Source: Dehalococcoidia bacterium
GTDB taxonomy: Bacteria; Chloroflexota; Dehalococcoidia; UBA6926
NCBI GenBank assembly: GCA_009841045.1
Contig: VXMO01000057.1
Location: 21,897-85,896, forward strand
Direction: 5' to 3'
DNA: 64,000 bases
Below the pieces are notes generated by a model. That model saw only the letters and a program-made list of their open reading frames with translations. It searched no databases and was not told where the DNA came from. The first letter of the stretch is position 1; each line of letters opens with the position of its first letter. Below are positions 52,081-60,602 of this stretch, in pieces. Both the position numbers and the translations under genes were made by a program.

Positions 52081-52965
52081 GTGACAGGGTTACTTGGCGA
52101 GAATTCCTTGGGAATATCTCTTGATAGCAGGACTTCCGTTATTGTGGCGCTCGCGACGGCTGCGGCAGTTCGTGACGAGGCAACAATCAGGCAAGCTGTG
52201 TCTGATGCACTGGCAGACGGCATCAGCAACAATGAAATCCTCGATATCATGACCATAGCGGCCCGGATACAGCAAAGCGTCATCCTCCAGGGAATGCAGG
52301 GCGTTCCTGCCGGGACCTCCGTCGGAGCGGGCGCCGGAGCTCCTCGCCGCAGGCGTGGCCGCCCACCGGGAAGCAGATCAACCAGGTCTCAGGCCGCCCC
52401 GACAACTGAAACGGCGCCCGGGCCCTCGACCGAGGCAGAGGAGGTCGCGGCTGCTTTCTCCTCACGAGAGGATTTCTGGGACCAACTCGTTGCAAGTTTC
52501 CAGGCCAGAATGCCCGATGCGCGCCTCTCCCGCACAGAAGGGCCACGTGAGCGAATTGTCCGCATGGGCCGAGGCAAGATTGGCCTCAATTGGGCCTTCC
52601 GACGGCAGGGACGCTTCGCGGTCCAGATCATCCTCAATAACGAGTCCGTTCAGGACCCGGACCTTGAGGGAATACGGCAGACCGTCGCCGACTACACGGG
52701 CGAGACGGTTGAACTCGAAGGGCGAGGAGCAAACCACTCCACGATCGCTATCTATGGCCCTGAGCGAGAGCGCGACATGACGCAGGCCTCAGTGGACTGG
52801 GGCGCGGTTACGATGGGCCGTATCTATGAAGTGCTTCGGAGTATTGAGGGTCGGCGACGACGGCGTGGTCGCCGCCGCCGTCGTCCTGAAGAGGGCACTA
52901 TCGAATCGCAGCTCCTCGAGAGGCTCAGCATCTACGTGAGTCGCGGATCTTCATCCGCGGATTAG
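52081..52965 (+). CDS. Chimeric protein: CMD-like N-terminus, basic linker, DUF4268-like C-terminus
   Basis: A 294-residue protein. Residues about 1-80 look like a carboxymuconolactone-decarboxylase/AhpD helical unit (SRTSVIVALATAAAVRDEATI, NNEILDIMTIAARI) without the CxxC pair. A basic linker near 90-105 contains RRRRGRPPGSR, which resembles an AT-hook. Residues about 125-250 (REDFWDQLVASFQARMPDA, FAVQIILNN, SIEGRRRRRG) resemble DUF4268-type modules found near DNA-acting enzymes. A very basic patch (RRRRRGRRRRR) follows. The domain calls are tentative. Starts at GTG 52081 after GGGGAGTGAGGG. Confidence 0.6.
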   Translation: MTGLLGENSLGISLDSRTSVIVALATAAAVRDEATIRQAVSDALADGISNNEILDIMTIAARIQQSVILQGMQGVPAGTSVGAGAGAPRRRRGRPPGSRSTRSQAAPTTETAPGPSTEAEEVAAAFSSREDFWDQLVASFQARMPDARLSRTEGPRERIVRMGRGKIGLNWAFRRQGRFAVQIILNNESVQDPDLEGIRQTVADYTGETVELEGRGANHSTIAIYGPERERDMTQASVDWGAVTMGRIYEVLRSIEGRRRRRGRRRRRPEEGTIESQLLERLSIYVSRGSSSAD

Positions 52966-53020
52966 AGTTATCCGTCAACGCGAAGGCCGACGGCTGCTTG
53001 TGTCGGCCCTATAAGATGCC

Positions 53021-53611
53021 GTGAGTCGTCTGTCCTTTTTCGCGGATGTCGTAGAGAAGATCCGCTCGCCCATCGTCCGTGTACTCGCGGAGGTCGGTGT
53101 TCGCCCAAACCACCTGACTGTCCTTGGCGCCCTTATCGCTGTGGGCGCGGGTTATTTGGCCAGCCAAGGCGCGCTGCTGCCTGCCGGACTTGTCTTTCTC
53201 GCCGGAAGCCTGATGGACGGTCTGGACGGCGCGCTCGCGCGTCACACGGATTCCGTGTCTCGTACCGGCGCTTTCCTGGATTCCGTGTTGGATAGGGTAG
53301 GAGAAGCGGCACTGCTTATCGGTCTGAGCTTCTACTTTGCGCAAGAAGATGACACTCTCGCAGTCGTGGCGACCGCAGCTGCGCTGGCTCTCTCAATGCT
53401 GGTGAGTTACGCGAGAGCACGCGCAGAAGGCCTGGGGCTGAATCGCGGTGGATTTATTCCTGCGCCGCGTTCGGTTCGAGTCGTCATCCTGTCTGTCGGG
53501 TTGATTGTTGCGCAGCCGTTGATCGGCGCCGTTGCCATTACCGCGCTTTCAGCCGTCAGCGCGATTCAGCGAATCATCGCGGGGATGGGCGGCGGCGAAG
53601 GAAGTGAATAG
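53021..53611 (+). CDS. CDP-alcohol phosphatidyltransferase
   Basis: A 196-residue membrane enzyme joining CDP-diacylglycerol to an alcohol. The signature D-x2-D-G-x2-A-R-x8-G-x3-D-x3-D is visible as DGLDGALARHTDSVSRTGAF followed by LDSVLD. Six hydrophobic helices are expected. Because Ino1 and a PimA-like glycosyltransferase are encoded 16-18 kb away, phosphatidylinositol(-phosphate) synthase is a reasonable guess; phosphatidylglycerophosphate synthase is the alternative. Start GTG 53021. Confidence 0.88.
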   Translation: MSRLSFFADVVEKIRSPIVRVLAEVGVRPNHLTVLGALIAVGAGYLASQGALLPAGLVFLAGSLMDGLDGALARHTDSVSRTGAFLDSVLDRVGEAALLIGLSFYFAQEDDTLAVVATAAALALSMLVSYARARAEGLGLNRGGFIPAPRSVRVVILSVGLIVAQPLIGAVAITALSAVSAIQRIIAGMGGGEGSE

Positions 53612-53629
53612 CCGCTGGGCTACCCGGGA

Positions 53630-54244
53630 CTACGCCGGGTCAATCGTTATAGTTTCGTAGAAGAACAGGATCGGCCCCGTCCACGCGCTGTACATCGACG
53701 AGGGCCCTGAGGAGACGATCATGAATGCCTCGCGGGCGTCACCCTCTCCGCGAAAGACGACGAGCGTCTCCCCCGTCGTTTCGGCATCCACGGCTCTCGA
53801 AACCCAATTCGCGTGATACGCGGGCGTTCCATCTGTTAAGGTAGTTTCTGTCTCTTCGACGATTTCAAGGCTGGGCTGCAGCTGCTGGAAAAACCTCATG
53901 CGCGCACTCCCGTATGAAATGAAGTCGATTTGCGGCGGCGGCAGATCCCGCTCGATGTCTACAGTGACCGTCCGCTCCGGTGACACGAGGGAAACGACGA
54001 TTCCCTCTGTGTCCTCGGGATCGCTGATCAGCCAGTCATCCTGATACCGGAAACTGAAACCCAACTCATCGTCGCGGTATTCGAGTTCTGACGTGCCCGG
54101 GATGAGAAACGGGTTCGGGGTTGGCGTCGGATCCTCCTGAAAGAAGCAGCCGGACATCACTGTCGCAGCGACAAGCATAATGAGTAAAACGGCAAAGGCG
54201 GCAAGCCATCGGTGTGTCTGGGACCTACCGAGCGACAACTGCAC
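53630..54244 (-). CDS. Lipoprotein of unknown function
   Basis: A 204-residue lipoprotein. GTG 54244, 2 nt after the prfB stop, opens a basic n-region, a hydrophobic helix (AAFAVLLIMLVAATV) and lipobox VMSGC, then a Thr/Pro stretch (EDPTPTPNP). The soluble part (ELGFSFRYQDDWLISDPED, GTPAYHANWVSRAVD, EAFMIVSSGPSSMY) has the look of a PsbP/DUF1795-like sandwich fold. Ribosome-binding site GGAAGGA upstream. Co-transcribed with prfB; function unknown. Confidence 0.8.
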   Translation of the reverse strand: MQLSLGRSQTHRWLAAFAVLLIMLVAATVMSGCFFQEDPTPTPNPFLIPGTSELEYRDDELGFSFRYQDDWLISDPEDTEGIVVSLVSPERTVTVDIERDLPPPQIDFISYGSARMRFFQQLQPSLEIVEETETTLTDGTPAYHANWVSRAVDAETTGETLVVFRGEGDAREAFMIVSSGPSSMYSAWTGPILFFYETITIDPA

Positions 54245-54246
54245 GG

Positions 54247-55351
54247 TTATCCTTCCCTCCCCACGGACTCCCGCAGCCACGTGGTCAGGAATGGGTCCAA
54301 CTCTCCGGCCAGCACGGCGTCCGGATCCGACTCCTCGTGCCCCGTGCGATGATCCTTGACCATCTTGTAGGGGTGGAGGACGTAGGTGCGAATCTGGTTG
54401 CCCCACTCCGGCGCAACAAACTCACCGCGCAGCCGCATCTCTTCCTCGCGCCGCTTTGCCATCTCCCTCTCGACGAGCCGCGCCATCAGGATCCGCATTG
54501 CGATTTCTCGATTCCGTCCCTGCGAGCGCTCGTTCTGAACGCTAACCACGAGTCCGGTGGGGATATGCGTCAGTCTCACTGCCGTCTCGTTCTTCTGGAC
54601 GTTCTGCCCGCCCGCACCGCTGCTGCGGAAGGTGTCCACGCGCAGGTCTTCCGGGTTGATTGACACGTCAACGGCATCATCAACGACGGGCAGCACCTCT
54701 ACCAGCGCGAATGACGTGTGGCGCTGGTGCTGGTTGTCGAAAGGCGAGAGCCGAATCAAGCGATGCACTCCCGCTTCCCCTTTCAGGTATCCATACACGT
54801 TCGGTCCGTCGATCTCCAGATCCGCGCGTTTGATGCCCGCCTCGTCGCCGTCAGTCCAATCGAGAATTCGTGCCCTGTGACCGTGTGATTCGCCCCATCG
54901 CCGGAACATGGCGACCAGCATCTGCGCCCAGTCCTGCGAATCGATGCCGCCCGCTCCGGCCTGGAATGACACGATTGCGGAACGCCCATCATGCGGTCCG
55001 CTCAGCATCGCCTGAGCTTCGAGGCCCTCAAGAGCCTGCTGAACACCCTCAAGCTCAGCCTCAAGCTCAGATTCCAGTTCTGATGCGTCTTCCTTCAGCG
55101 CCAGATCGGCAAGGTCTACCAAACCTCGCGCACGTTTTTCGAGGGACTGCCATGTGGCAATTTCCTCACGCAGGGTTGACGCCTCCCTCAAGACGCTTTG
55201 CGCCCGCTGCGCGTCGTTCCAGAAGTCAGGTTTCGCGGACTCGACGTCCAATTGGGAGACACGAGATTCCTTGCCCGGCAAATCAAAGACGCTCCAGATA
55301 TGTCGCGATTCGATCAACCAGCTGTTGAGCGCTGTTCCTTACTTCCTGCAT
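54247..55351 (-). CDS. prfB: Peptide chain release factor 2, with programmed +1 frameshift
   Basis: RF2 terminates translation at UGA and UAA. The main frame contains the GGQ loop (SSGAGGQNVQKNE) and the SPF codon-recognition motif (RLSPFDNQHQRH). The true start is ATG 55351 in the zero frame: 22 codons end with CTT at 55286-55288, followed by an in-frame TGA (55283-55285). Skipping one base at that point reads GAT and continues to 54247. A GGAG Shine-Dalgarno-like stimulator sits 3 nt before CTT. This is the classic autoregulatory frameshift. Full product about 367 residues, normal for RF2. Confidence 0.93.
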
Positions 55352-55400
55352 CGATCCACTGGCTCCAGGTCAGTTAATGCCGTCTACATTGTGATTAATT

Positions 55401-56081
55401 TTACAGGAGAGATTCTCCTGCGGCGGCCCTATGCGCCAAGCGGGTTGGCACGGGCACGCGATAGCGTGGAGAACAGGCCAATGCCCATCTCACCGACGAA
55501 TCAAGATCGATATTGTTCCCGGGCGAAACATAGATGGGCCTCACGCCTGTCCGTGTGCGCACCACTGCCCCAATAGGTTCTCGGTGGTGCATGAGGTGCG
55601 TCCACGCGCCTTTCTCTTCGTCCGGTTCTTGATGATGCCCTACCAGCCGCGACTTTGCGCATCCAATCGTCGGCACGTCGATGGCCAACCCTAGGTGACA
55701 CGCCATCCCAAACTGACGGGGATGCGCCGTCCCCTGTCCGTCGACAAGAATCACATCAGGTTTGGTACGCAGTCCTGCCAAAGCCTCAAGGAGGATCGGC
55801 GCTTCTCTGAAAGAGAGTAATCCCGGCACGTACGGGAAATCTGCTATTCCCTCCGCCGTCGAGACCTCCACCACCTCAAGTGACGGCCATGCCACGACGA
55901 CGGCCGCCCCGTGAACGCGCCCGGACTCCGCGTCCGGCGGGGAGAGGTCCACGCCTGCAATCGTCCGGACTGCGTTTTCAGGCAAGCTCTGATCCAGCCT
56001 CAATTTCGCAGCCAATTGCCGCTGCAAGGCTACTGCCGCTGTCGGCGAAATGTCCCATTCATGCAATTGGCGAATAAGCAT
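55401..56081 (-). CDS. nfi: Endonuclease V
   Basis: A 226-residue repair nuclease cutting next to deaminated bases (hypoxanthine). Catalytic Asp is in IAGVDLS near residue 45. Other conserved pieces are VPGLLSFREAPILLEAL with the PYxPGxLxFRE pattern, VILVDGQGTAHPRQFG with the second Asp, and CAKSRLVG. Length and motif order fit a standard bacterial Nfi. It lies between prfB and the tRNA-Pro gene, apparently as a single gene. Confidence 0.93.
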   Translation of the reverse strand: MLIRQLHEWDISPTAAVALQRQLAAKLRLDQSLPENAVRTIAGVDLSPPDAESGRVHGAAVVVAWPSLEVVEVSTAEGIADFPYVPGLLSFREAPILLEALAGLRTKPDVILVDGQGTAHPRQFGMACHLGLAIDVPTIGCAKSRLVGHHQEPDEEKGAWTHLMHHREPIGAVVRTRTGVRPIYVSPGNNIDLDSSVRWALACSPRYRVPVPTRLAHRAAAGESLL

Positions 56082-56155
56082 GCAACTATCCTACGTCGGC
56101 ATGCCCTCCGCTTGCGTCGCCATGTGCTTCACGCGTATTATGCGCAAACGTCGGT

Positions 56156-56232
56156 CGGGGTGTGGCGCAGCCCGGAAGCGCACCTGCATGGGGTGCAGGG
56201 GGCCCCCGGTTCAAATCCGGGCACCCCGACCA
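56156..56232 (+). tRNA. tRNA-Pro (anticodon GGG)
   Basis: Complete cloverleaf: acceptor CGGGGTG/CACCCCG, D-arm GCGC/GCGC, anticodon stem CCTGC/GCAGG with loop ATGGGGT (anticodon GGG), T-arm CCCGG/CCGGG with loop TTCAAAT. Discriminator A and an encoded CCA end at 56232. The start C1-G72 pair is typical of tRNA-Pro. Confidence 0.96.
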
Positions 56233-56274
56233 TTGAATTGTTTTGAAGCGAATGACCCACGCTGAGGATCAACT

Positions 56275-56673
56275 ATGGATGTCGCCTTTGCTTTTATCTG
56301 TGATTACGCTGAAAACTCGTCCAAGCTGACTGCGGTTGGCATCGGTTTCGACACCATCTTCACTGAGGAAATTCCCCTGAATCATCCGGCCTTCTACGTT
56401 GTGGCCGCGTTCCGCTTCAAGGCCGTGGAGGCAGGATCAAAGACCGTCGAAGTTCATATCGTTGACGCTGATGGCGGGGATGTCGTCCCGGCTCTCAGGA
56501 CGCAGGTGGAGATCGCCCGACCGCAGCCCGGCTACACTCATCGGACCCACCGCATCGCTCTCGGTTTGCGTGGTGTCACGTTCCGTGCCTACGGCGACTA
56601 CGAAGTCTCCTGGCTCATCGACGGCCATGAATCAGCAGTGATTCCGCTCAAGATCGCTCCGCCTCCCAACTAG
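56275..56673 (+). CDS. DUF6941-like protein
   Basis: A 132-residue small beta-sandwich-like protein matching the DUF6941 pattern: the start AFAFICDYAENSSKLTAVGIG, the middle HPAFYVVAAFRF, and the end GDYEVSWLIDGHESAVIPL. Family function unknown. It follows the tRNA-Pro gene by 42 nt and ends before a strong terminator. Confidence 0.82.
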   Translation: MDVAFAFICDYAENSSKLTAVGIGFDTIFTEEIPLNHPAFYVVAAFRFKAVEAGSKTVEVHIVDADGGDVVPALRTQVEIARPQPGYTHRTHRIALGLRGVTFRAYGDYEVSWLIDGHESAVIPLKIAPPPN

Positions 56674-56703
56674 CCCTTGTAACGCGAAAGGCTCCTTAAA
56701 CAG

Positions 56704-56730
56704 AAAACGCCGCCTGACGGGCGGCGTTTT
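56704..56730. terminator. Strong bidirectional intrinsic terminator
   Basis: An 11-bp stem (AAAACGCCGCC / GGCGGCGTTTT) with loop TGACG, with T-rich exits on both sides (TTTTGTTT on plus; TTTTCTGTTT on minus). It serves the convergent DUF6941-like and HAD genes. Confidence 0.85.
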
Positions 56731-56747
56731 GTTTCCTAAGCTCGAGT

Positions 56748-57131
56748 TTACATAGGAGAGATTGGAATCTGCTCGTGGTTGTTCATGTCGAACTCGAGCC
56801 ACGGCTGCTCGGCGGCCTCATGGGCCCACCAGAATCCGAAATCGTTGTCCTTTGCCGCGAGGTAATCGGTGTCACGATCCCCCATGTGGTAGTAAGCGTC
56901 CGCAGGATTCTCCCGCTTCACTTTGCCAAGCTGGTGCTTGGCTGAAACAAATGCGGGAGTTAGCTCCATATCCTCCCAGATCTTGCGCTGAACGCTCAGT
57001 GGCTTGTCCGAGCAACTGCCGATGATGAAACCCACCTCATGTGCCTTGCGGACCATCTCCGTTGTGACTCCGCCTGGCGGATCCCCAAGTTCGAGGGTTC
57101 CATCAATGTCAAAGCTCAGAAGTATCGCCAT
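56748..57131 (-). CDS. HAD-like hydrolase/phosphatase
   Basis: A 127-residue minimal HAD-fold protein. Motif I is LLSFDIDGTLELG with the nucleophile Asp. Motif II-like IGSCSDKPLSVQRKI comes next, then a Lys in LGKVKRE, and the metal Asp pair is MGDRDTDYLAA. No cap domain fits this length. Substrate unknown. Confidence 0.85.
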   Translation of the reverse strand: MAILLSFDIDGTLELGDPPGGVTTEMVRKAHEVGFIIGSCSDKPLSVQRKIWEDMELTPAFVSAKHQLGKVKRENPADAYYHMGDRDTDYLAAKDNDFGFWWAHEAAEQPWLEFDMNNHEQIPISPM

Positions 57132-57161
57132 ACCTTACACCCCATGTGCTAGCTGTTAGTA

Positions 57162-57196
57162 ATGTAACTCCCTGCCAGCACGGCAGGGAGTTACAT
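57162..57196. terminator. 15-bp hairpin between the thiolase module and the HAD gene
   Basis: A perfect 15-bp inverted repeat (ATGTAACTCCCTGCC / GGCAGGGAGTTACAT) with loop AGCAC, 28 nt beyond the thiolase-like copy 1 stop on the minus strand. There is no T-run. Probably a terminator or message-stabilising hairpin. Confidence 0.55.
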
Positions 57197-57224
57197 CATG
57201 ACCTCCGTATTATGACAGAAGTTT

Positions 57225-58514
57225 TTAGTCGGGTGAAGTGGACATCACAACGGTGCCCGCCGTGATAGGCAGCACCCCGTGCGTCACTGCGACCTCAGCC
57301 TTTGTGGTGATCTGGCGATCACCCGCGCGGCCCTGCAGCTGCTCAAGCGGATCGGTAATGAACACGGTGCGCATGCGTCCCGTGCCCATATTGCCCCCGC
57401 CGGAGTTCAGCGGGTTCGGGCCCTTCAGGCTAATGTCGCCGGCGTAAAAGTCATGCGCCTCACCGCGCTTGACGCCGCGCCATCCAAACGCCTCAATGTA
57501 GTACTGCGTGAACACCGCGAAGCCGTCGTACGGCGCGAAGACATCAATGTCCTCGGGCTTCAGGCCGGAGCCGTTGTAGGACCGCTGGGCTTGGATATCC
57601 GTCCACTCTTCGGTGTCGTCAATGGTCTGCACCAGGCTGCGCGGAGTGAACTGGCTCTCCGTGTGATCCAGGATGTAGACCGGCTTCTGCTTCATGTCCT
57701 GGGCTTTCGCTGCCGTGGTCATGACATAGGCAGCGGCGGCGAGGACAGGGCGGTCGCAGTCGAAGATGCTGAGGTCGCGCGCGATCATGCGGCCGTTCAG
57801 GTAGTCCTCTTCCGTGAACTCGCCGGGCTCATGCTGCGCGTAGTAGCTGTGCTCCCAGAGGAGGCCGTTCTTGCGCTCCTGCACGACGAAGGGCGCCATG
57901 CGGTCATGGTTCGTGCCGTACTTCTGGCAGTACTGGTTGAACGTGAAACCCTGTCCGGAAAGACCCCAGCCCCACGTGTTTGGCCACACGGCAGGGCCGC
58001 GCGCCTCATTGGAGGGATCCTGGTGATACCGGCCCGGCAGGTTGCCGTTCGGGTATGTCACAACGACGGTCTCTGCGCGCCCGTCGGCGATGGCCTGCGC
58101 GGCCTGCCCGATCAGGTTCCATACGGGGTCGCCGTGGTTGTTGATGTAGCGAAGGTTCTTGAAGCCCATCTGCTGGCGGAGCCACTGGCCGGTGACATGA
58201 GTCAGGCCGTCCTCCGAGTCATAGGGCGCATCAAAGTACGGGCGAGGGCCCCAGACGTCGCTCAACGGCGCGCCGTTGCCCTGGCCGCCGGCCGAACCGA
58301 TGATGCCATCGACATCGTCCAGACCGATGCCGACGTCATCAAGCGCGTTCTGCACGGCAATCATCATGTACGCGCCGAGGGACTTCTCAAGCGTCTCGCC
58401 GTCCCAGCGGCGATCCGTTGGGGAGTGCCCGCGCCCGATGAGAACAGCCTTGCCACGGCCGTTCCAGATGCCGACGGGATCGTGATTTCGCTCCCAGTTG
58501 ACTTCACGTGCCAT
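57225..58514 (-). CDS. Thiolase-fold (SCP2/Ltp2-like) protein, copy 1
   Basis: A 429-residue thiolase-superfamily protein (LEKSLGAYMMIAVQNALDD, DDVDGIIGSAGG, GFTFNQYCQKYG, DVFAPYDGFAVFTQYYIEAFG, NSGGGNMGTGRMR). At the usual nucleophile site (ENACASG-like in thiolases) it has NNHGDPVW, with no Cys; only two Cys exist, both elsewhere. Together with the DUF35 partner just upstream, this resembles Ltp2-ChsH2-type aldolases that cleave steroid side chains, rather than true thiolases. It starts 58 nt after the DUF35 gene. Copy 2 (59271-60557) is about 92% identical by eye. Substrate unknown. Confidence 0.87.
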   Translation of the reverse strand: MAREVNWERNHDPVGIWNGRGKAVLIGRGHSPTDRRWDGETLEKSLGAYMMIAVQNALDDVGIGLDDVDGIIGSAGGQGNGAPLSDVWGPRPYFDAPYDSEDGLTHVTGQWLRQQMGFKNLRYINNHGDPVWNLIGQAAQAIADGRAETVVVTYPNGNLPGRYHQDPSNEARGPAVWPNTWGWGLSGQGFTFNQYCQKYGTNHDRMAPFVVQERKNGLLWEHSYYAQHEPGEFTEEDYLNGRMIARDLSIFDCDRPVLAAAAYVMTTAAKAQDMKQKPVYILDHTESQFTPRSLVQTIDDTEEWTDIQAQRSYNGSGLKPEDIDVFAPYDGFAVFTQYYIEAFGWRGVKRGEAHDFYAGDISLKGPNPLNSGGGNMGTGRMRTVFITDPLEQLQGRAGDRQITTKAEVAVTHGVLPITAGTVVMSTSPD

Positions 58515-58572
58515 CTGTGTGGTTTCCTTTCTTATTGACTCGCGTCGATTTCCTGACTGGAAACTGCCGCGC

Positions 58573-59004
58573 CTACTTGACGATCTTCCACTCCGGGATC
58601 ATGCGTCCCGGCGCGGCCTCAACGAACTGTACTTCGCAGGTTGCACCGATGGGAATATCGGGCTCCTCAGTCAGGTTTGTGCCAAAGTCATCGATAAGGT
58701 TCGTGTGGAAATTGATCACCGGGTCTTCTTCAAGTGCCACGATGACGTTAAGGAACGGCTGTAGCGGATGCCACTGAACAAGGCGGGAGTCATACGTGAT
58801 GGAGTAGCCGACAATCTTGGCACGGCCACTGGTCTCCTGCCAACTCAAGTGGAAATCGAAACCACAGTCGCGGCAAGTTGCCTCAGGCGGATACTGCCGT
58901 CGGTCACAAATCGAACAATACTGGACGATAAGCTTGCCTTCGTTGCATGCGTCCCAGAACGGCTGACTCACCGGATCCGGGACAGGTACGATCGGTCGTG
59001 CCAT
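58573..59004 (-). CDS. DUF35 OB-fold/zinc-ribbon protein, copy 1
   Basis: A 143-residue DUF35 protein: an N-terminal helix (SQPFWDACNEGKLIV), then a rubredoxin-like zinc ribbon (CSICDRRQYPPEATCRDCG), then an OB-fold domain (VGYSITYDSRLVQWHP, GATCEVQFVEA). DUF35 partners bind thiolase-like enzymes and may hold acyl-CoA; in ChsH2-Ltp2 the domain is needed for aldolase activity. Start at ATG 59004 with GGGGGGAG upstream. Precedes thiolase-fold copy 1 in the same transcript. Identical in protein to copy 2. Confidence 0.92.
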   Translation of the reverse strand: MARPIVPVPDPVSQPFWDACNEGKLIVQYCSICDRRQYPPEATCRDCGFDFHLSWQETSGRAKIVGYSITYDSRLVQWHPLQPFLNVIVALEEDPVINFHTNLIDDFGTNLTEEPDIPIGATCEVQFVEAAPGRMIPEWKIVK

Positions 59005-59046
59005 TATCTCCCCCCACTCTTCTACTGACACTAGTATGCCGTGCGG

Positions 59047-59076
59047 ACTGTAGCATGGCGTCAAAGCACATGTCAA
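59047..59076 (-). promoter_or_regulatory. Promoter of DUF35-thiolase module copy 1
   Basis: Minus strand: perfect TTGACA (59071-59076), an 18-nt spacer ending in CATGC, and -10 TACAGT (59047-59052), 42 nt upstream of ATG 59004. The same layout occurs before copy 2. Confidence 0.6.
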
Positions 59077-59215
59077 CGGAACGCGTGGGCACGTGATTCA
59101 CAGGGAAAAATATCGGAATGCCCGTATATGTTTTCTATATTTGTCTATGTGTTCTTCTGACTACTTCAATGAATCGAGCATATTTAGTCAATTGAGAAAG
59201 AAGTCGATTAAAGGA

Positions 59216-59245
59216 AATAGCCCCCGCCATCTGGCGGGGGCTATT
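59216..59245 (-). terminator. Hairpin terminator after module copy 2
   Basis: A 14-bp stem (AATAGCCCCCGCCA / TGGCGGGGGCTATT) around TC, 26 nt beyond the stop of thiolase-fold copy 2. T-rich bases (TTTCCTTTAATC) follow on the minus strand. It isolates the two modules. Confidence 0.7.
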
Positions 59246-59270
59246 GTAGCCTCTCGGATGCTCGCGAGAG

Positions 59271-60557
59271 TTAGCCGGGGTTTGTGCTCATTACAACGGT
59301 GCCTGCCGTGATTGGCAGTACGCCGTGACTGACCGCAATCTCGGCCCGGCCGGTGATCTGGCGTTCGCCTGCGCGGTTCTGCAGCTGCTCAAGCGGATCG
59401 GTGATGAACACGGTGCGCATTCGTCCCGTGCCCATGTTGCCGCCACCGGAGTTCAGCGGATTCGGGCCCTTCAGGCTGATGTCACCGGCGTAGAAGTCGT
59501 GCGACTCACCGCGCTTGACACCGCGCCAGCCCCACGCCTCGATGTAGTACTGCGTGAAGACCGCGAAGCCGTCATACGGCGCGAACACGTCGATGTCGTC
59601 CGCCGTGATACCGGAGCCGTTGTAGGACCGCTGGGCCTGGATGTCCGTCCACTCTTCGGTGTCATCAATGGTCTGAACCAGGCTGCGCGGGGAGAACAGG
59701 CTCTCTGTGTGATCCCAGATGTAGACCGGCGTCTGCTTCATGTCCTTGGCCTTCTCAGCCGTGGTCATGACGTACGCAGCGGCCGCGAGGACAGGGCGGT
59801 CGCAGTCGAAGATGCTCAAGTCGCGGGCAATCATGCGGCCGTTCAGGTAGTCCTCTTCCGTGAATTCGCCGGGCTCATGCTGCGCGTAGTAGCTGTGCTC
59901 CCAGAGCAGCCCATTCTTCCGCTCCTGCACGACGAAGGGCGCCATGCGGTCATGGTTCGTGCCGTACTTCTGGCAGTACTGGTTGAAGGTGAAGCCCTGT
60001 CCGGAGAGACCCCAGCCCCACGTGTTCGGCCACACGGCGCCGCCGCGCGCTTCATTGGAGGGGTCCTGGTGGTAGCGGCCCGGCAGGTTCCCATTCGGGT
60101 ACGTCACGACCACGGTTTCTGCGCGCCCATCGGCGATGGCCTGCGCGGCTTGCCCGATGAGGTTCCAGATCGGATCGCCATGGTTGTTGATGTACTTGAT
60201 GTTCTTGAAGCCCATCTGCTGCCGAAGCCATTGGCCGGTGACGTGTGTCAGGCCGTCTTCGGAATCGTAGGGTGGGTCGAAGTAGTCACGGGGACCCCAA
60301 ACGTCGCTCAACGGCGCGCCGTTCGGCTGCCCGCCTGCGGAACCGATGATGCCGTCAACGTCATCGACGGTGATGCCGGCGTCATCGAGGGCGTTCTGCA
60401 CGGCAATCATCATGTACGCGCCAAGGGACTTCTCGAGCGTCTCGCCGTCCCAGCGGCGATCCGTTGGGGAGTGCCCGCGCGCGATGAGAGCAGCCTTGCC
60501 ACGCCCGTTCCAGATGCCGACGGGATCGTGATTTCGTTCCCAATTCTCACGTGCCAT
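59271..60557 (-). CDS. Thiolase-fold (SCP2/Ltp2-like) protein, copy 2
   Basis: A 428-residue paralogue of the protein at 57225-58514, with the same motifs (LEKSLGAYMMIAVQNALDD, NNHGDPIWNLIGQAAQAI, NSGGGNMGTGRMR) and again no nucleophilic Cys. It differs from copy 1 at about 30 positions, clustered in surface-like stretches (for example TTAEKAKDMKQTPVYIW; LQNRAGERQITGRAE). That pattern suggests retained fold with possible shift in substrate. Preceded by its own identical DUF35 partner, 45 nt upstream, with AGGAAAGGA as ribosome-binding site. Confidence 0.87.
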   Translation of the reverse strand: MARENWERNHDPVGIWNGRGKAALIARGHSPTDRRWDGETLEKSLGAYMMIAVQNALDDAGITVDDVDGIIGSAGGQPNGAPLSDVWGPRDYFDPPYDSEDGLTHVTGQWLRQQMGFKNIKYINNHGDPIWNLIGQAAQAIADGRAETVVVTYPNGNLPGRYHQDPSNEARGGAVWPNTWGWGLSGQGFTFNQYCQKYGTNHDRMAPFVVQERKNGLLWEHSYYAQHEPGEFTEEDYLNGRMIARDLSIFDCDRPVLAAAAYVMTTAEKAKDMKQTPVYIWDHTESLFSPRSLVQTIDDTEEWTDIQAQRSYNGSGITADDIDVFAPYDGFAVFTQYYIEAWGWRGVKRGESHDFYAGDISLKGPNPLNSGGGNMGTGRMRTVFITDPLEQLQNRAGERQITGRAEIAVSHGVLPITAGTVVMSTNPG

Positions 60558-60602
60558 CGAGTTAGCTTCCTTTCCTGTTTGACCTAAGTCCTGTGCGAAT
60601 CT

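Noticed and set aside
54247-55317. prfB start at ATG 55317
   Set aside because: It begins just before the frameshift site; the upstream ATG 55351 with CTT TGA slip sequence gives normal RF2 length and a stimulatory GGAG.
57279-60587. Two long plus-strand open frames (about 420 codons each) opposite the thiolase-fold genes
   Set aside because: They mirror each other only because the genes beneath are duplicated; the minus-strand proteins have clear family motifs and ribosome-binding sites, the plus-strand ones have none.
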